Shown: one piece after another, positions 15,182-25,100 of the stretch
How the letters are laid out: every line of letters begins with the position of its first letter
Numbering within the stretch: position 1 is the stretch's first letter
Assembly: GCA_045577735.1 (NCBI GenBank)
Contig: JAZNIY010000025.1
Location: 62,001-126,000 of the forward strand
Direction of reading: 5' to 3'
Source of the DNA: Stercoripulliclostridium_A sp045577735
GTDB lineage: Bacteria; Bacillota; Clostridia; Christensenellales; DTU072
Length of the DNA: 64,000 nucleotides
Position numbers and translations under genes: made by a program
Notes under the pieces: model-generated
Told to the model about the DNA's origin: nothing
Database searches by the model: none
Seen by the model: only the letters and a program-made list of their open reading frames with translations

Positions 15182-16609
15182 ATGGGAGCAATTTTTGGCA
15201 TAGTATCGTCAAAAGACTGCCTAAGCGACGTTTTCTTCGGTACCGACTATCATTCACACTTGGGGACCCGCAGAGGTGGACTTGCAGCCTACGATACCGA
15301 GCTTGGTTTACAGCGCAAAATTCACAACATTCAAAACGCGCCTTTTAGAACCAAATTTGAAAATATTTTTGATGAAATGAAGGGTAATAGCGTAATCGGA
15401 TGTATTTCCGATTACGATCCCCAACCCCTAATGATACGCTCAAAGCTTGGCATTTTTGCAATGTGCGTAGTGGGGCATATTAACAATTATGAAGAACTCA
15501 TAACCAACTTTTTGGACACCACTGGTGGACATTTTAGCGTGGCAACCGGCAATAGGATTAATACAATCGAGTTGGTTGCTTCTTTAATTAGCCAAAAGGA
15601 TAATTTTGTTGACGGCATAAAGTACGCTCAAGAAGCCATTGACGGAACGGCTTCTATAGCCATATTAAAAGAGGGTGGTCACGTTATTGCTGCTCGCGAT
15701 CGTTATGGTAGACTACCCATTCAAGTAGGAAAGGATGAAAACGGATATTGTTTTTCCTTCGAGTCCTATGCTTTTGAAAAACTGGGTTACGAAAAGGTGC
15801 GCGAGTTGGGCCCCGGTGAAATCGTGGAAATTACTCCCACGGAAATCATAGAGCTTTCTGCCCCTCGCAAGGAAATGAAGATGTGTGCGTTCTTGTGGTC
15901 TTATTATGGTTACCCCACCACCTCTTACGAGGGCGTTAACGTAGAAGTTATGCGCTATCGCAATGGTGAGATTATGGCGGAAATGGACGAAAAGAACTTC
16001 CCCGACCTCAAACTTGATTACGTAAGCGGTGTTCCCGACAGCGGTACGCCTCACGCAATAGGATACGCTAACAAATCCAAGACGCCTTTTGCACGTCCTT
16101 ACATAAAGTACACACCCACTTGGGCACGTAGCTTTATGCCAAACAGCCAAGTGGATCGCAATAGAATTGCAAAGATGAAGCAAATTCCCGTACACGATTT
16201 GATTAACGGCAAAGATTTACTTTTCGTGGATGACTCCATAGTAAGAGGCACTCAGCTTCGTGAAACGGTAGAATTCTTGTATGAGCACGGCGCAAAGAGC
16301 GTTCATATTCGCTCTGCTTGTCCACCCATTATGTACGGGTGCAAATACCTTAATTTCTCTCGAGCCACCTCCGACATGGAACTAATTACCAGAAAGACCA
16401 TAGTGGAATTAGAGGGAGAAGAGGGACTAAACCACCTTGAAGAGTACGCCGATGCTACTACGGAAAGGGGTAAGAAAATGAGAAAAGCCATTTGCGACAA
16501 GATGCACTTTAGCACCCTTGAATTCCAAAACATGGAAGGTCTTGTTAAGGCAATTGGCATAGACGAGTGCAACCTTTGTACTTATTGTTGGAACGGAAAA
16601 GAAAAATAA
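15182..16609 (+). CDS. purF: PurF-like amidophosphoribosyltransferase lacking the catalytic Cys
   Basis: A 475-aa class II amidotransferase/PRTase. The PRTase domain is intact: PRPP loop VDDSIVRGTQ (about 352-361), GVPDSGTPHAIGYA and FMPNSQVDRNRIAKMK. Cysteines at the expected iron-sulfur positions are kept (CAFLW, GCKYLN and C-terminal CNLCTYC). However, the N-terminus reads MGAIFGI where PurF has MCGIFGI, so the nucleophilic Cys that hydrolyses glutamine is absent, as is the usual GRVRYST segment. It may use free ammonia or partner with another glutaminase. The gene is within the operon, 22 bp after purC with AAGGAG. Similar Cys-less paralogs occur in gut Firmicutes; a second true purF may exist elsewhere. 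Confidence 0.85.
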   Translation: MGAIFGIVSSKDCLSDVFFGTDYHSHLGTRRGGLAAYDTELGLQRKIHNIQNAPFRTKFENIFDEMKGNSVIGCISDYDPQPLMIRSKLGIFAMCVVGHINNYEELITNFLDTTGGHFSVATGNRINTIELVASLISQKDNFVDGIKYAQEAIDGTASIAILKEGGHVIAARDRYGRLPIQVGKDENGYCFSFESYAFEKLGYEKVRELGPGEIVEITPTEIIELSAPRKEMKMCAFLWSYYGYPTTSYEGVNVEVMRYRNGEIMAEMDEKNFPDLKLDYVSGVPDSGTPHAIGYANKSKTPFARPYIKYTPTWARSFMPNSQVDRNRIAKMKQIPVHDLINGKDLLFVDDSIVRGTQLRETVEFLYEHGAKSVHIRSACPPIMYGCKYLNFSRATSDMELITRKTIVELEGEEGLNHLEEYADATTERGKKMRKAICDKMHFSTLEFQNMEGLVKAIGIDECNLCTYCWNGKEK

Positions 16610-16620
16610 GGAGATACATT

Positions 16621-17664
16621 ATGAACGAACAATCCAAATCTATAGCATACGCAGAAGCCGGTGTGGATATTACTGCAGGATACAAAGCTGTTGAGTTAAT
16701 GAAGAAGCATATTGCAAGGACGATAGTAACCTCCAAGTCCAGTGATATAGGTGGTTTCGGTGGACTATTCGAACTTGACCTTTCGGGATATAAAAATCCT
16801 GTTTTGGTATCCGGAACGGATGGCGTTGGCACAAAATTGAAGCTTGCTTTCTTGCTAGACAAACATAATACCGTAGGTATTGACTGTGTAGCAATGAGTG
16901 TTAACGACGTTATTTGTTGTGGTGCTAAACCCTTGTTTTTCCTAGATTATATTGCTTGTGGCAAGAACGTACCCGAAAAGATAGCCTCCATCGTTGAAGG
17001 TATTGCAGAAGGTTGCGTTCAATCTGGTGCCGAACTTATTGGTGGCGAAACTGCTGAAATGCCCGGCTTCTATCCTGTTGATGAGTACGATCTAGCAGGC
17101 TTTGCAGTAGGCATCGTTGACAAGGCAAACGTTATTAAAAAGGAAAATATGTCAGAGGGTGACGTTATTATCGCACTACCCTCCTCAGGCGTTCACTCTA
17201 ATGGCTTTTCTTTGGTTAGAAAGGTATTTGACGTAGAAAACAAAGACCTTAACGGATACAAAGAAGAACTCGGTGGCAAAGGTCTTGGCGAAACGCTACT
17301 AACCCCCACCAGAATATACGTTAAAGCAGTACTTGCACTCATGGAACAAGTTAAGGTTAAGGGTATTTCCCACATAACCGGTGGTGGTTTCTATGAAAAT
17401 ATTCCACGCTCCATTCCAGACGGTCTTGGCGCAGTAATCGAAAAGAGTGCAGTAAGAATTTTACCCATCTTCAAACTCATTCAAAAGGTTGGTGGCATTG
17501 ATGAAAGAGATATGTTCAACACCTTTAATATGGGCGTAGGTATGAGTATCGTTGTTGCGAAGGAAGATGCAGACAAAGCTATCGAAATCTTAAAGGCAAA
17601 CGGCGAAGATGCATACTTATTAGGTAACATCGTTAAGAGCGAGAGCAAAATTACCATTAAATAG
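16621..17664 (+). CDS. purM: AIR synthetase PurM
   Basis: A 347-aa phosphoribosylformylglycinamidine cyclo-ligase. Motifs: YAEAGVDITAGY at the N-terminus, SGTDGVGTKLKLA, the metal/ATP segment CGAKPLFFLDY, GGETAEMPGFY and LPSSGVHSNGFSLVR. ATG 16621 is preceded by AAGGAG; an in-frame extension back to 16567 overlaps purF and has no site. Twelve bp after purF. Confidence 0.95.
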   Translation: MNEQSKSIAYAEAGVDITAGYKAVELMKKHIARTIVTSKSSDIGGFGGLFELDLSGYKNPVLVSGTDGVGTKLKLAFLLDKHNTVGIDCVAMSVNDVICCGAKPLFFLDYIACGKNVPEKIASIVEGIAEGCVQSGAELIGGETAEMPGFYPVDEYDLAGFAVGIVDKANVIKKENMSEGDVIIALPSSGVHSNGFSLVRKVFDVENKDLNGYKEELGGKGLGETLLTPTRIYVKAVLALMEQVKVKGISHITGGGFYENIPRSIPDGLGAVIEKSAVRILPIFKLIQKVGGIDERDMFNTFNMGVGMSIVVAKEDADKAIEILKANGEDAYLLGNIVKSESKITIK

Positions 17665-17672
17665 GGGAAGGC

Positions 17673-18320
17673 ATGGTTAAAAATATACTAAAGAATATAA
17701 TTTATGGTTTCTTGGCAGGCGCAATGATAAGCATTGGCTGTGCCGTATATCTTGCTTGTGCAAACAAGTACGTTGGAGCCGTTATGTTTAGCGTTGCACT
17801 ACTAACCATTTGCTACAAAGGATACAACCTTTATACCGGTAGAATTGGTTTTATAGTAAACGGCCACACTAAGGAAGATTTTAGTGGATTATTGCTTGGC
17901 CTTCTTGGCAACACCATTGCTATGATGGCTTTTGGTGCAATGCTGGGTTATGCTCTACCCAATGTTCAAGAAACGGCAGTGGGCGTTGTTAGCTTAAAGC
18001 TCGCCCAATCATTTGGTAGCGCATTAATAAGAGCAATCTTTTGTGGCATTTTAATGTATATCGCAGTTTCTCTTTACAGGGAAAAGAAAACCATAGTCGG
18101 CATCGTATTCTGCATTCCCGTATTTATTCTTTCCGGCTTTGAGCACAGCATAGCAGATATGGGATATTTTGCAGTTGCAGGCGAGTGGAGTATTAAGGGC
18201 TTCGGTTATATCTGGACCATTATTTTGGGTAACTCAATAGGAGCAATGTTGTTCCCCGCTCTTAAACTTTTGGTTAAAGAAAGGAAGATTAAGGAAGAGG
18301 ATAAAAATGGTGAAAACTAA
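17673..18320 (+). CDS. Formate/nitrite transporter (FNT) family channel
   Basis: A 215-aa polytopic membrane protein of the FNT (FocA/NirC) type with six predicted helices and family segments such as GFLAGAMISIGCAVYLA near the N-terminus, GLLLGLLGNTI, and the helix-break region SGFEHSIADM. Somewhat shorter than FocA (about 280 aa). It sits inside the purine operon, 8 bp after purM and overlapping purN by 14 nt, with formate-THF ligase at the operon's end. A role in formate uptake or balance for formyl-THF supply is a reasonable inference; nitrite or hydrosulfide are other FNT substrates. Confidence 0.85.
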   Translation: MVKNILKNIIYGFLAGAMISIGCAVYLACANKYVGAVMFSVALLTICYKGYNLYTGRIGFIVNGHTKEDFSGLLLGLLGNTIAMMAFGAMLGYALPNVQETAVGVVSLKLAQSFGSALIRAIFCGILMYIAVSLYREKKTIVGIVFCIPVFILSGFEHSIADMGYFAVAGEWSIKGFGYIWTIILGNSIGAMLFPALKLLVKERKIKEEDKNGEN

Positions 18321-18918
18321 GATTGCTGTTTTAGTATCGGGAGGGGGAACCAACCTCCAAGCTCTAATTGACGCCGAAAAGAGTGGTATTCTCAATAGTG
18401 GCGCAATCTCCCTTGTTATAGCCAACAACAAGGATGCATACGCGCTTGAAAGGGCAAAGCAAAACGGCATTCAGAGTGCTGTCGTGCTCAAAAAAGAGTG
18501 TGCTTCTCAACTCGACTTTGAAAACAAAATTATTGCTCTAATAGAAGAAAACGATATTGACCTAATAGTGCTTGCGGGCTTTATGTCCATTTTAAGCGAG
18601 CATTTCACGTCAAAATACGATCATCGCATTTTAAACGTACATCCCTCGCTCATTCCCAGTTTTTGTGGTCAAGGATTTTATGGACTACGCGTACACGAAT
18701 CAGCCCTCAATTATGGGGTTAAGGTGACGGGTGCTACGGTACACTTCGTAAACGAAATTCCCGATGGCGGTGAAATCATAATGCAAAAGGCCGTGGAAAT
18801 ACAAGAAGGCGACACTCCCGAAACGTTGCAAAAAAGAGTAATGGTAGAGGCGGAGTGGAAGATTTTACCATTATCAGTAGAAAAAATAAGCAAAAAAATA
18901 CTAGACGAAAGGAGATAG
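18307..18918 (+). CDS. purN: GAR transformylase PurN
   Basis: A 203-aa 10-formyl-THF-dependent phosphoribosylglycinamide formyltransferase. SGGGTNLQAL (11-20) binds phosphate; the catalytic region is NVHPSLIPSFCG followed by GATVHFVNEIPDGGEI, which carries the His and Asp of the active site. Its start overlaps the FNT gene. The 3' end runs to the next gene's ribosome binding site (AAAGGAGA). Confidence 0.93.
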   Translation: MVKTKIAVLVSGGGTNLQALIDAEKSGILNSGAISLVIANNKDAYALERAKQNGIQSAVVLKKECASQLDFENKIIALIEENDIDLIVLAGFMSILSEHFTSKYDHRILNVHPSLIPSFCGQGFYGLRVHESALNYGVKVTGATVHFVNEIPDGGEIIMQKAVEIQEGDTPETLQKRVMVEAEWKILPLSVEKISKKILDERR

Positions 18919-18920
18919 TT

Positions 18921-19640
18921 ATGGATATTTACAAGATTAACGATATAGGCGAGCTCATCAAAGACAACGCTTACGTAGGTAGAGGAATAGTGCTAGGTAA
19001 AACCGAAGACGGTACCAAAGCAGTTAGCGCATATTTCATAATGGGAAGAAGCGCAAATTCCCGTAATCGTATCTTTACCGAAAAGAATGGCGAAGTATTC
19101 ACCGAGCCCTTTGATGCAAGCAAGGTAGAAGACCCCAGCCTCATCATTTATGCCGCAATTAGAAGATATGAAAACAAACTTATTGTAACCAACGGCGACC
19201 AAACCGATACTATCTACGAAGGTCTCCAAAACGGAAAGTGTTTCAAGTGTGCGTTGGAATCACGAGAGTTCGAGCCGGATGCTCCCAACCTCACTCCTCG
19301 CATTAGTGGTATGATTACCTTTAAGGATAATGATTTTAGTTATGAAATGAGCATTTTGAAGTCTGCAGACGCAGTAGGAAGTGCTTGCAATCGTTACACT
19401 TATTCATACAGCCCCTTGAACGGACTGGGTCATTTTATACACACCTACGTTTGTGACGGCAATCCAATTCCCACCTTCCAAGGCGAGCCCGAAAGAGTAT
19501 TTATCGATAACGATATAGACGCTTTCACCACCAATCTTTGGAACAATCTTAACGAAGCAAACAAGATTTCCTTGTACGTAAAGTACGTTGATCTTGCAAA
19601 CGGTAAAGAAGAAAACAGATTAATCAACAAAAACAAATAA
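18921..19640 (+). CDS. purO: PurO-type IMP cyclohydrolase
   Basis: A 239-aa protein resembling the archaeal-type IMP cyclohydrolase (IMP_cyclohyd family): NAYVGRGIVLGKTEDGTK at the N-terminus, a SRNR segment, then an IYAAIRRYEN stretch and repeated small beta elements. It would close FAICAR to IMP. It is directly followed by a stand-alone AICAR transformylase, so together they replace the bifunctional PurH. ATG 18921 follows AAAGGAGATA; the longer frame from 18855 lies within purN. Some confidence rests on the gene pair. Confidence 0.82.
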   Translation: MDIYKINDIGELIKDNAYVGRGIVLGKTEDGTKAVSAYFIMGRSANSRNRIFTEKNGEVFTEPFDASKVEDPSLIIYAAIRRYENKLIVTNGDQTDTIYEGLQNGKCFKCALESREFEPDAPNLTPRISGMITFKDNDFSYEMSILKSADAVGSACNRYTYSYSPLNGLGHFIHTYVCDGNPIPTFQGEPERVFIDNDIDAFTTNLWNNLNEANKISLYVKYVDLANGKEENRLINKNK

Positions 19641-19653
19641 TAAGGAGATAAAA

Positions 19654-20841
19654 ATGAAAGAATTCGAATTAAAGTATGGCTGTAACCCCAACCAAAAGCC
19701 CGCTAAAATCTATATGAAGAGTGGCGCAGATCTACCCATCGAGATTTTGTCTGGCCGTCCCGGCTACATCAACTTTTTGGATGCTTTTAACTCTTGGCAA
19801 TTGGTTAAAGAAGTTAAGGAAGCAACCGGAATGGTATGTGCAACCTCTTTCAAACACGTATCTCCCACCTCTGCAGCAGTTGGCAAGCCCCTTAGTGCAA
19901 AACTAAAGAAGGCCTGTTTTGTTGACGACATCGAAGGCTTGGACGAAAGTCCCCTCGCTTGTGCATACGCCAGAGCTCGTGGTACCGACCGTATGAGTAG
20001 CTTTGGCGACTGGATTGCACTTTCTGACGAATGCGACCTTACCACTGCAAAAATAATAGAGCGCGAAGTAAGTGACGGCGTTATTGCTCCCGGATATTCC
20101 GAAGAAGCATTAGCACTTCTAAAGACCAAGAGAAAGGGCAACTATAATATCGTTAAAATTGATCCTAACTACATTCCCGAAGTACAAGAAACCAAAGACG
20201 TTTTTGGCATCACCTTTGAACAAGGCAGAAATAACTTTAAAATCAATAGGGAACTACTCCAAAATATCGTAACCGAAAACAAGGACCTACCCGAAGAAAA
20301 AATAATCGATATGATTATTGCTCTTATCACCCTTAAATACACCCAATCAAACAGCGTATGCTTTGCAATGGATGGACAAGCAATCGGTGTTGGTGCCGGT
20401 CAACAATCGCGTATTCATTGTACCCGTCTTGCAGCTCAAAAGGCAGACCTATGGATACTCCGTCAAAGCGACAGAGTGCTAAACCTTGAATTCGCTGACG
20501 GCGTGGGCAGACCGGATATGAACAATATTATCGACCTATATTTGAGTGACGTTGACTACGTTGACGTACTAGGCGACGACGTATGGCAAAAGTACTTCAA
20601 GGTTCGTCCCGCTCGCTTTACCAGAGAGGAAAAGGACGCATATCTTGCTTCCGTTAAAGGCGTAACTCTTGCTTCCGATGCATTCTTCCCCTTTAGCGAT
20701 AACATTGACAAGGCAGCTAAGAGTGGCGTATCTTACGTAGTTGAGCCCGGTGGCTCCATTCGTGATGATTTGGTAATTGAAGCTTGCAATCGTCACGGTA
20801 TGGTAATGTGCTTTACCGGAATGAGACTTTTCCACCACTAA
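19654..20841 (+). CDS. AICAR formyltransferase (PurH C-terminal domain as separate protein)
   Basis: A 395-aa protein equivalent to the AICAR transformylase half of PurH without the MGS-like IMP cyclohydrolase domain. Signature segments are CNPNQKPA near the N-terminus, the catalytic KHVSPTSAA region (Lys-His pair), KYTQSNSVC, GVGAGQQSRI and YVVEPGGSIRDD. It formylates AICAR with 10-formyl-THF. Thirteen bp after the cyclohydrolase gene with AAGGAGA. The AICAR phosphate is ZMP, precursor of the ZTP sensed by the operon's riboswitch. Confidence 0.92.
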   Translation: MKEFELKYGCNPNQKPAKIYMKSGADLPIEILSGRPGYINFLDAFNSWQLVKEVKEATGMVCATSFKHVSPTSAAVGKPLSAKLKKACFVDDIEGLDESPLACAYARARGTDRMSSFGDWIALSDECDLTTAKIIEREVSDGVIAPGYSEEALALLKTKRKGNYNIVKIDPNYIPEVQETKDVFGITFEQGRNNFKINRELLQNIVTENKDLPEEKIIDMIIALITLKYTQSNSVCFAMDGQAIGVGAGQQSRIHCTRLAAQKADLWILRQSDRVLNLEFADGVGRPDMNNIIDLYLSDVDYVDVLGDDVWQKYFKVRPARFTREEKDAYLASVKGVTLASDAFFPFSDNIDKAAKSGVSYVVEPGGSIRDDLVIEACNRHGMVMCFTGMRLFHH

Positions 20842-20873
20842 AATATAAACCCGAAAGGGAAACGGAGCAGATT

Positions 20874-22142
20874 ATGAAAATATTGGTTGTAGGTGGCGGC
20901 GGAAGAGAGCATGCCGTCATCAAGGCGATAAAAAAGAATAAAGACGTTAAGGAAATATATGCTTGTCCGGGTAATGGTGGCATGGCAAATGATGCTACCT
21001 TAGTTGATATTAAGGCAACCGATTTACAGGGCATAGTGGATTTTGCAGTAGAAAAGAAGATAGATTATGCTATCGTCACCCCCGATGACCCATTGTGTCT
21101 AGGCTGTGTAGATGCTTTGAATGAAAAAGGTATACCTTGTTTTGGCCCCGATAAAAAGGCTGCGATAATTGAAGGTAGCAAGGCTTTCAGCAAGGATCTA
21201 ATGAAGAAATACGGCATTCCTACTGCTAAATACGAAGTATTTACCGAAAGAGAAAGAGCTCTTGAATACTTAAAGAGTTGCGATATGCCAATAGTAATCA
21301 AGGCCGATGGTTTGGCTCTTGGAAAGGGCGTAATTATTGCAAATAATATGGTGGAAGCCGTTGATGCCGTCAACTCTATGATGGAAAGCAAGATTTTTGG
21401 TGAAAGTGGTTCAAAGGTTGTTATTGAGGAATTCCTTACCGGTCCCGAAATAAGTGTACTTTCATTTACCGATGGCAACGTAGTAGTGCCCATGGTTTCT
21501 TCCATGGATCATAAGCGCGCACGCGACAACGATGAAGGACTTAACACCGGAGGCATGGGCACGGTTGCTCCCAATCCTTACTACACCGAAGAGGTTCAAA
21601 AAGAGTGTATGGAAAGGATTTTTAAGCCCACGATAGAGGCTATGAACAAAGAGGGCAGAACCTTTAAAGGTTGCTTGTACTTCGGTTTGATGCTCACTCC
21701 TAACGGACCCAAAGTAATAGAATACAACTGCCGTTTTGGCGATCCCGAAACCCAAGTCGTACTTCCTCTACTCGAAAGCGACTTGTTGACAATTATGAAA
21801 GCAACTACCGACGGCACGCTTGACAAAACCGAAGTAAAGTTTTCTTCCAAGAATGCTTGTTGTGTCATAATGGCGTCGGATGGGTATCCAAGTAGCTATA
21901 AAAAGGGATATGAAATAACCATTCCTGATGAACTTAGTGACAGCGTTTACGTGGCTGGCGCAGTTGAAAAAGAAGGTAAACTTCTAACAAATGGTGGCAG
22001 AGTGCTTGGCGTTACCGCTATTGCAGATTCGCTAGAAGAAGCAATAGAGTGTGCCTATGGTAAAGTCAAAAATATAAGTTTTGAAAACGCTTACTATAGG
22101 AAAGACATAGGCAAAAGAGCGCTTGCAAAAAAGGAGGCTTAG
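20874..22142 (+). CDS. purD: GAR synthetase PurD
   Basis: A 422-aa phosphoribosylamine-glycine ligase, ATP-grasp fold. It opens with VGGGGREHA and contains CPGNGG, FGPDKKAAIIEGSK, the ATP-grasp IKADGLALGKGV, NTGGMGTVAPNP and EYNCRFGDPE (metal site). ATG 20874 has AACGGAG upstream; the frame extended to 20784 overlaps the previous gene. Its stop is 1 nt from the next start. Confidence 0.95.
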   Translation: MKILVVGGGGREHAVIKAIKKNKDVKEIYACPGNGGMANDATLVDIKATDLQGIVDFAVEKKIDYAIVTPDDPLCLGCVDALNEKGIPCFGPDKKAAIIEGSKAFSKDLMKKYGIPTAKYEVFTERERALEYLKSCDMPIVIKADGLALGKGVIIANNMVEAVDAVNSMMESKIFGESGSKVVIEEFLTGPEISVLSFTDGNVVVPMVSSMDHKRARDNDEGLNTGGMGTVAPNPYYTEEVQKECMERIFKPTIEAMNKEGRTFKGCLYFGLMLTPNGPKVIEYNCRFGDPETQVVLPLLESDLLTIMKATTDGTLDKTEVKFSSKNACCVIMASDGYPSSYKKGYEITIPDELSDSVYVAGAVEKEGKLLTNGGRVLGVTAIADSLEEAIECAYGKVKNISFENAYYRKDIGKRALAKKEA

Positions 22143-22143
22143 T

Positions 22144-25100
22144 ATGGTTTATAGAATTTACGTAGAAAAGAAGGCTGGATTTGACCATGAAGCACAAAGT
22201 TTGACGAAAGAAGTACGCGAGCTCTTGGAAATTTCTAGTGTAGAGAGCATTCGCGTTATTAATCGTTATGACGTAGAAGAGATCGAAAAGGAACTTTTTG
22301 ATTATGCCGTTAAAACGGTATTTTCCGAGCCTCAAATGGACAATGCTACTTTGAAGATAGAAAGCGGTGAGGCCAAGGTTTTTGCAGTAGAATATCTTCC
22401 CGGTCAATTTGACCAAAGAGCAGATTCTGCAGCCCAATGTATACAGCTAATAAGTCAAAAAGAACGCCCCTTGGTTAGAACGGCTAAGGTATATTGCGTA
22501 TACGGCGACTTGAGTGCAAGCGAGCTTGAGCAAATCAAAAAGCACGTTATAAATCCCGTTGAAGCACGTGAAGCAAGTCTTGACGAGGTGGCTACATTGA
22601 AGCAAGAAAATGAAATTCCCACCGAAGTTGCTACTTTAGAGGGATTCATTACTCTTAATCGCAACGGCCTTGCAGATTTCGTTAAGAGCTATGGTCTTGC
22701 TATGGATATTGACGATATCGCATTCTGTCAACAATATTTTATTAGCGAAAATCGTAATCCCACGATTACCGAAATTCGCATGATAGATACCTATTGGTCA
22801 GACCATTGCCGTCATACTACCTTTAACACTACGATCGATAGCGTTAAGTTTGAAGACGAGCTACTCCAAAGCACCTATGAAGAATATATTGCTACGCGCA
22901 AGGAACTAAATAGAACTAAGCCCGTTAATTTGATGGACATAGGTACTATTGCAGCAAAAATACTTAAGAAACAAGGATATCTTAACAAGCTTGATGAAAG
23001 TGAAGAAATTAATGCTTGTACCGTTAAAATAAAGGTGAACGTAGAGGGCACGGAGGAAGATTGGCTACTTCTATTCAAGAACGAAACACACAATCACCCC
23101 ACCGAAATTGAGCCTTTTGGTGGTGCGGCAACTTGTATCGGTGGCGCTATTCGTGACCCATTGTCCGGCAGATCTTACGTTTACGCAGCAATGCGTGTAA
23201 CAGGCGCTGCAGATCCATTAAAGCCTGTTAAAGATACGATTAAAGGCAAACTTCCCCAAAGAAAAATTGTTACTACTGCAGCGGCAGGCTACTCCTCCTA
23301 TGGCAACCAAATTGGTCTAGCAACCGGTCAAGTTGATGAAATATATCACGAAGGATACGTTGCAAAGCGTTTGGAAATAGGTGCCGTTATTGCCGCAACA
23401 CCGGCAAAGAACGTTAGACGTGAATGTCCTGTCGCAGGTGACAAGATTATCCTCATTGGTGGAAGAACGGGCCGTGACGGATGTGGTGGCGCAACCGGAT
23501 CATCCAAATCTCACACCACCGAATCTTTGACCAAATCTGGCGCAGAAGTTCAAAAGGGAAACGCGCCCGAAGAAAGAAAGCTACAACGTTTGTTCCGTAA
23601 TGAAAGAGCATCCTTGCTCATTAAGCGTTGCAACGACTTTGGTGCAGGTGGCGTTTCCGTTGCAATAGGCGAATTGGCAGACGGCCTTGAAATATACCTA
23701 AACGCAGTGCCCAAGAAGTACGATGGACTGGATGGTACCGAACTAGCAATTAGCGAATCACAAGAAAGAATGGCCGTTGTTGTAGAGGCCGATAAAGTAG
23801 AGGAATTCATCGCTCTTGCAAGCAAAGAAAACCTTGAAGCAACCATAGTTGCAACCGTTACCGATCGTAACCGTTTGGTTATGAATTGGAACGGCAAGAT
23901 TATTTGCGACATATCTCGCGACTTCTTGAACAGCAATGGCGCAGAAAAGCACGTTGACGTTCAAGGCGTAAGTTGCGCTAACTTCGAAAAACCCGAAGTA
24001 AGCGATTTTAAGAATGGATACAAAGCACTAGCAGGCGATCTTAACGTATGTTCCAAGAGGGGACTTTCCGAAAGGTTTGACTCTACGATAGGTGCGGGTA
24101 CCGTACTTATGCCTTTTGGTGGAAAATACCAACAAACACCTCCTCAAGCAATGGTACACCTAGTTTCCGTTGAAGAAAAGCACACTGACACGGTATCGTT
24201 TATGAGCTGGGGTGGCAACCCCTACGTTGCAGAAAAGAGCCCATACCATGGCGCGTATTTTGCAGTAGTAGAAAGTATTAGCAAACTTATTGCAAGTGGT
24301 GCTGATTATAGTGACATATACCTTACATTCCAAGAATACTTCAAAAAGCTTGGCAAAGATGCAAAACGCTGGGGGGAACCACTAAGCGCTCTATTAGGCG
24401 CATTCAAGGCACAAAAGGAACTAAAGTGTGCAGCAATTGGTGGCAAGGACAGCATGAGTGGTAGCTTCGAAAATATTGACGTTCCACCCACTTTAGTTTC
24501 ATTTGCAGTAACGACCGGTAAAGTTGATAGGGTTGTTTCTCCCGAATTCAAAAAAGCAAATTCTAAAGTTGTGGTTGTTAAGCCCGATTATGATAGAAAT
24601 GGACTACCGGTTACCGAAAGTTTGGTTAAGGTATACCAAAATGTTGTAGATTTGTTAAAGAGTGGTAGGGCAATATCAGCTTATACTCCCACTTATGGTG
24701 GCATAGCAGAAGGTGTCTTAAAGAGTGCTATTGGTAATGGCATAGGTTTTAAGTACGGTGCTAACGTTAAGGTAAACGACCTCTTCAAATACAACTATGG
24801 CGCGTTCGTTCTTGAACTAGCAAGTGACGTACAAGTAGGGGAACTTCTTGGTTATACTACGGAAGAAAGGGTAATTTCCTTAGGAAGCGAAGTGCTATCA
24901 CTTGACGAACTCCAAGCAATATACGAAAACAAATTGGAGCCGGTATACAGCTGTAATATTAAAGCACGCGAGCAAGAGCTTGTTAACTTCACTTATGAAA
25001 GTGACGTTATTACTGCTCCTCAAATCAAGGTTGCTCGTCCCAAAGTTCTCATTCCCGTATTTCCAGGCACGAACTGTGAGTTCGATACGGCAAAGGCATT

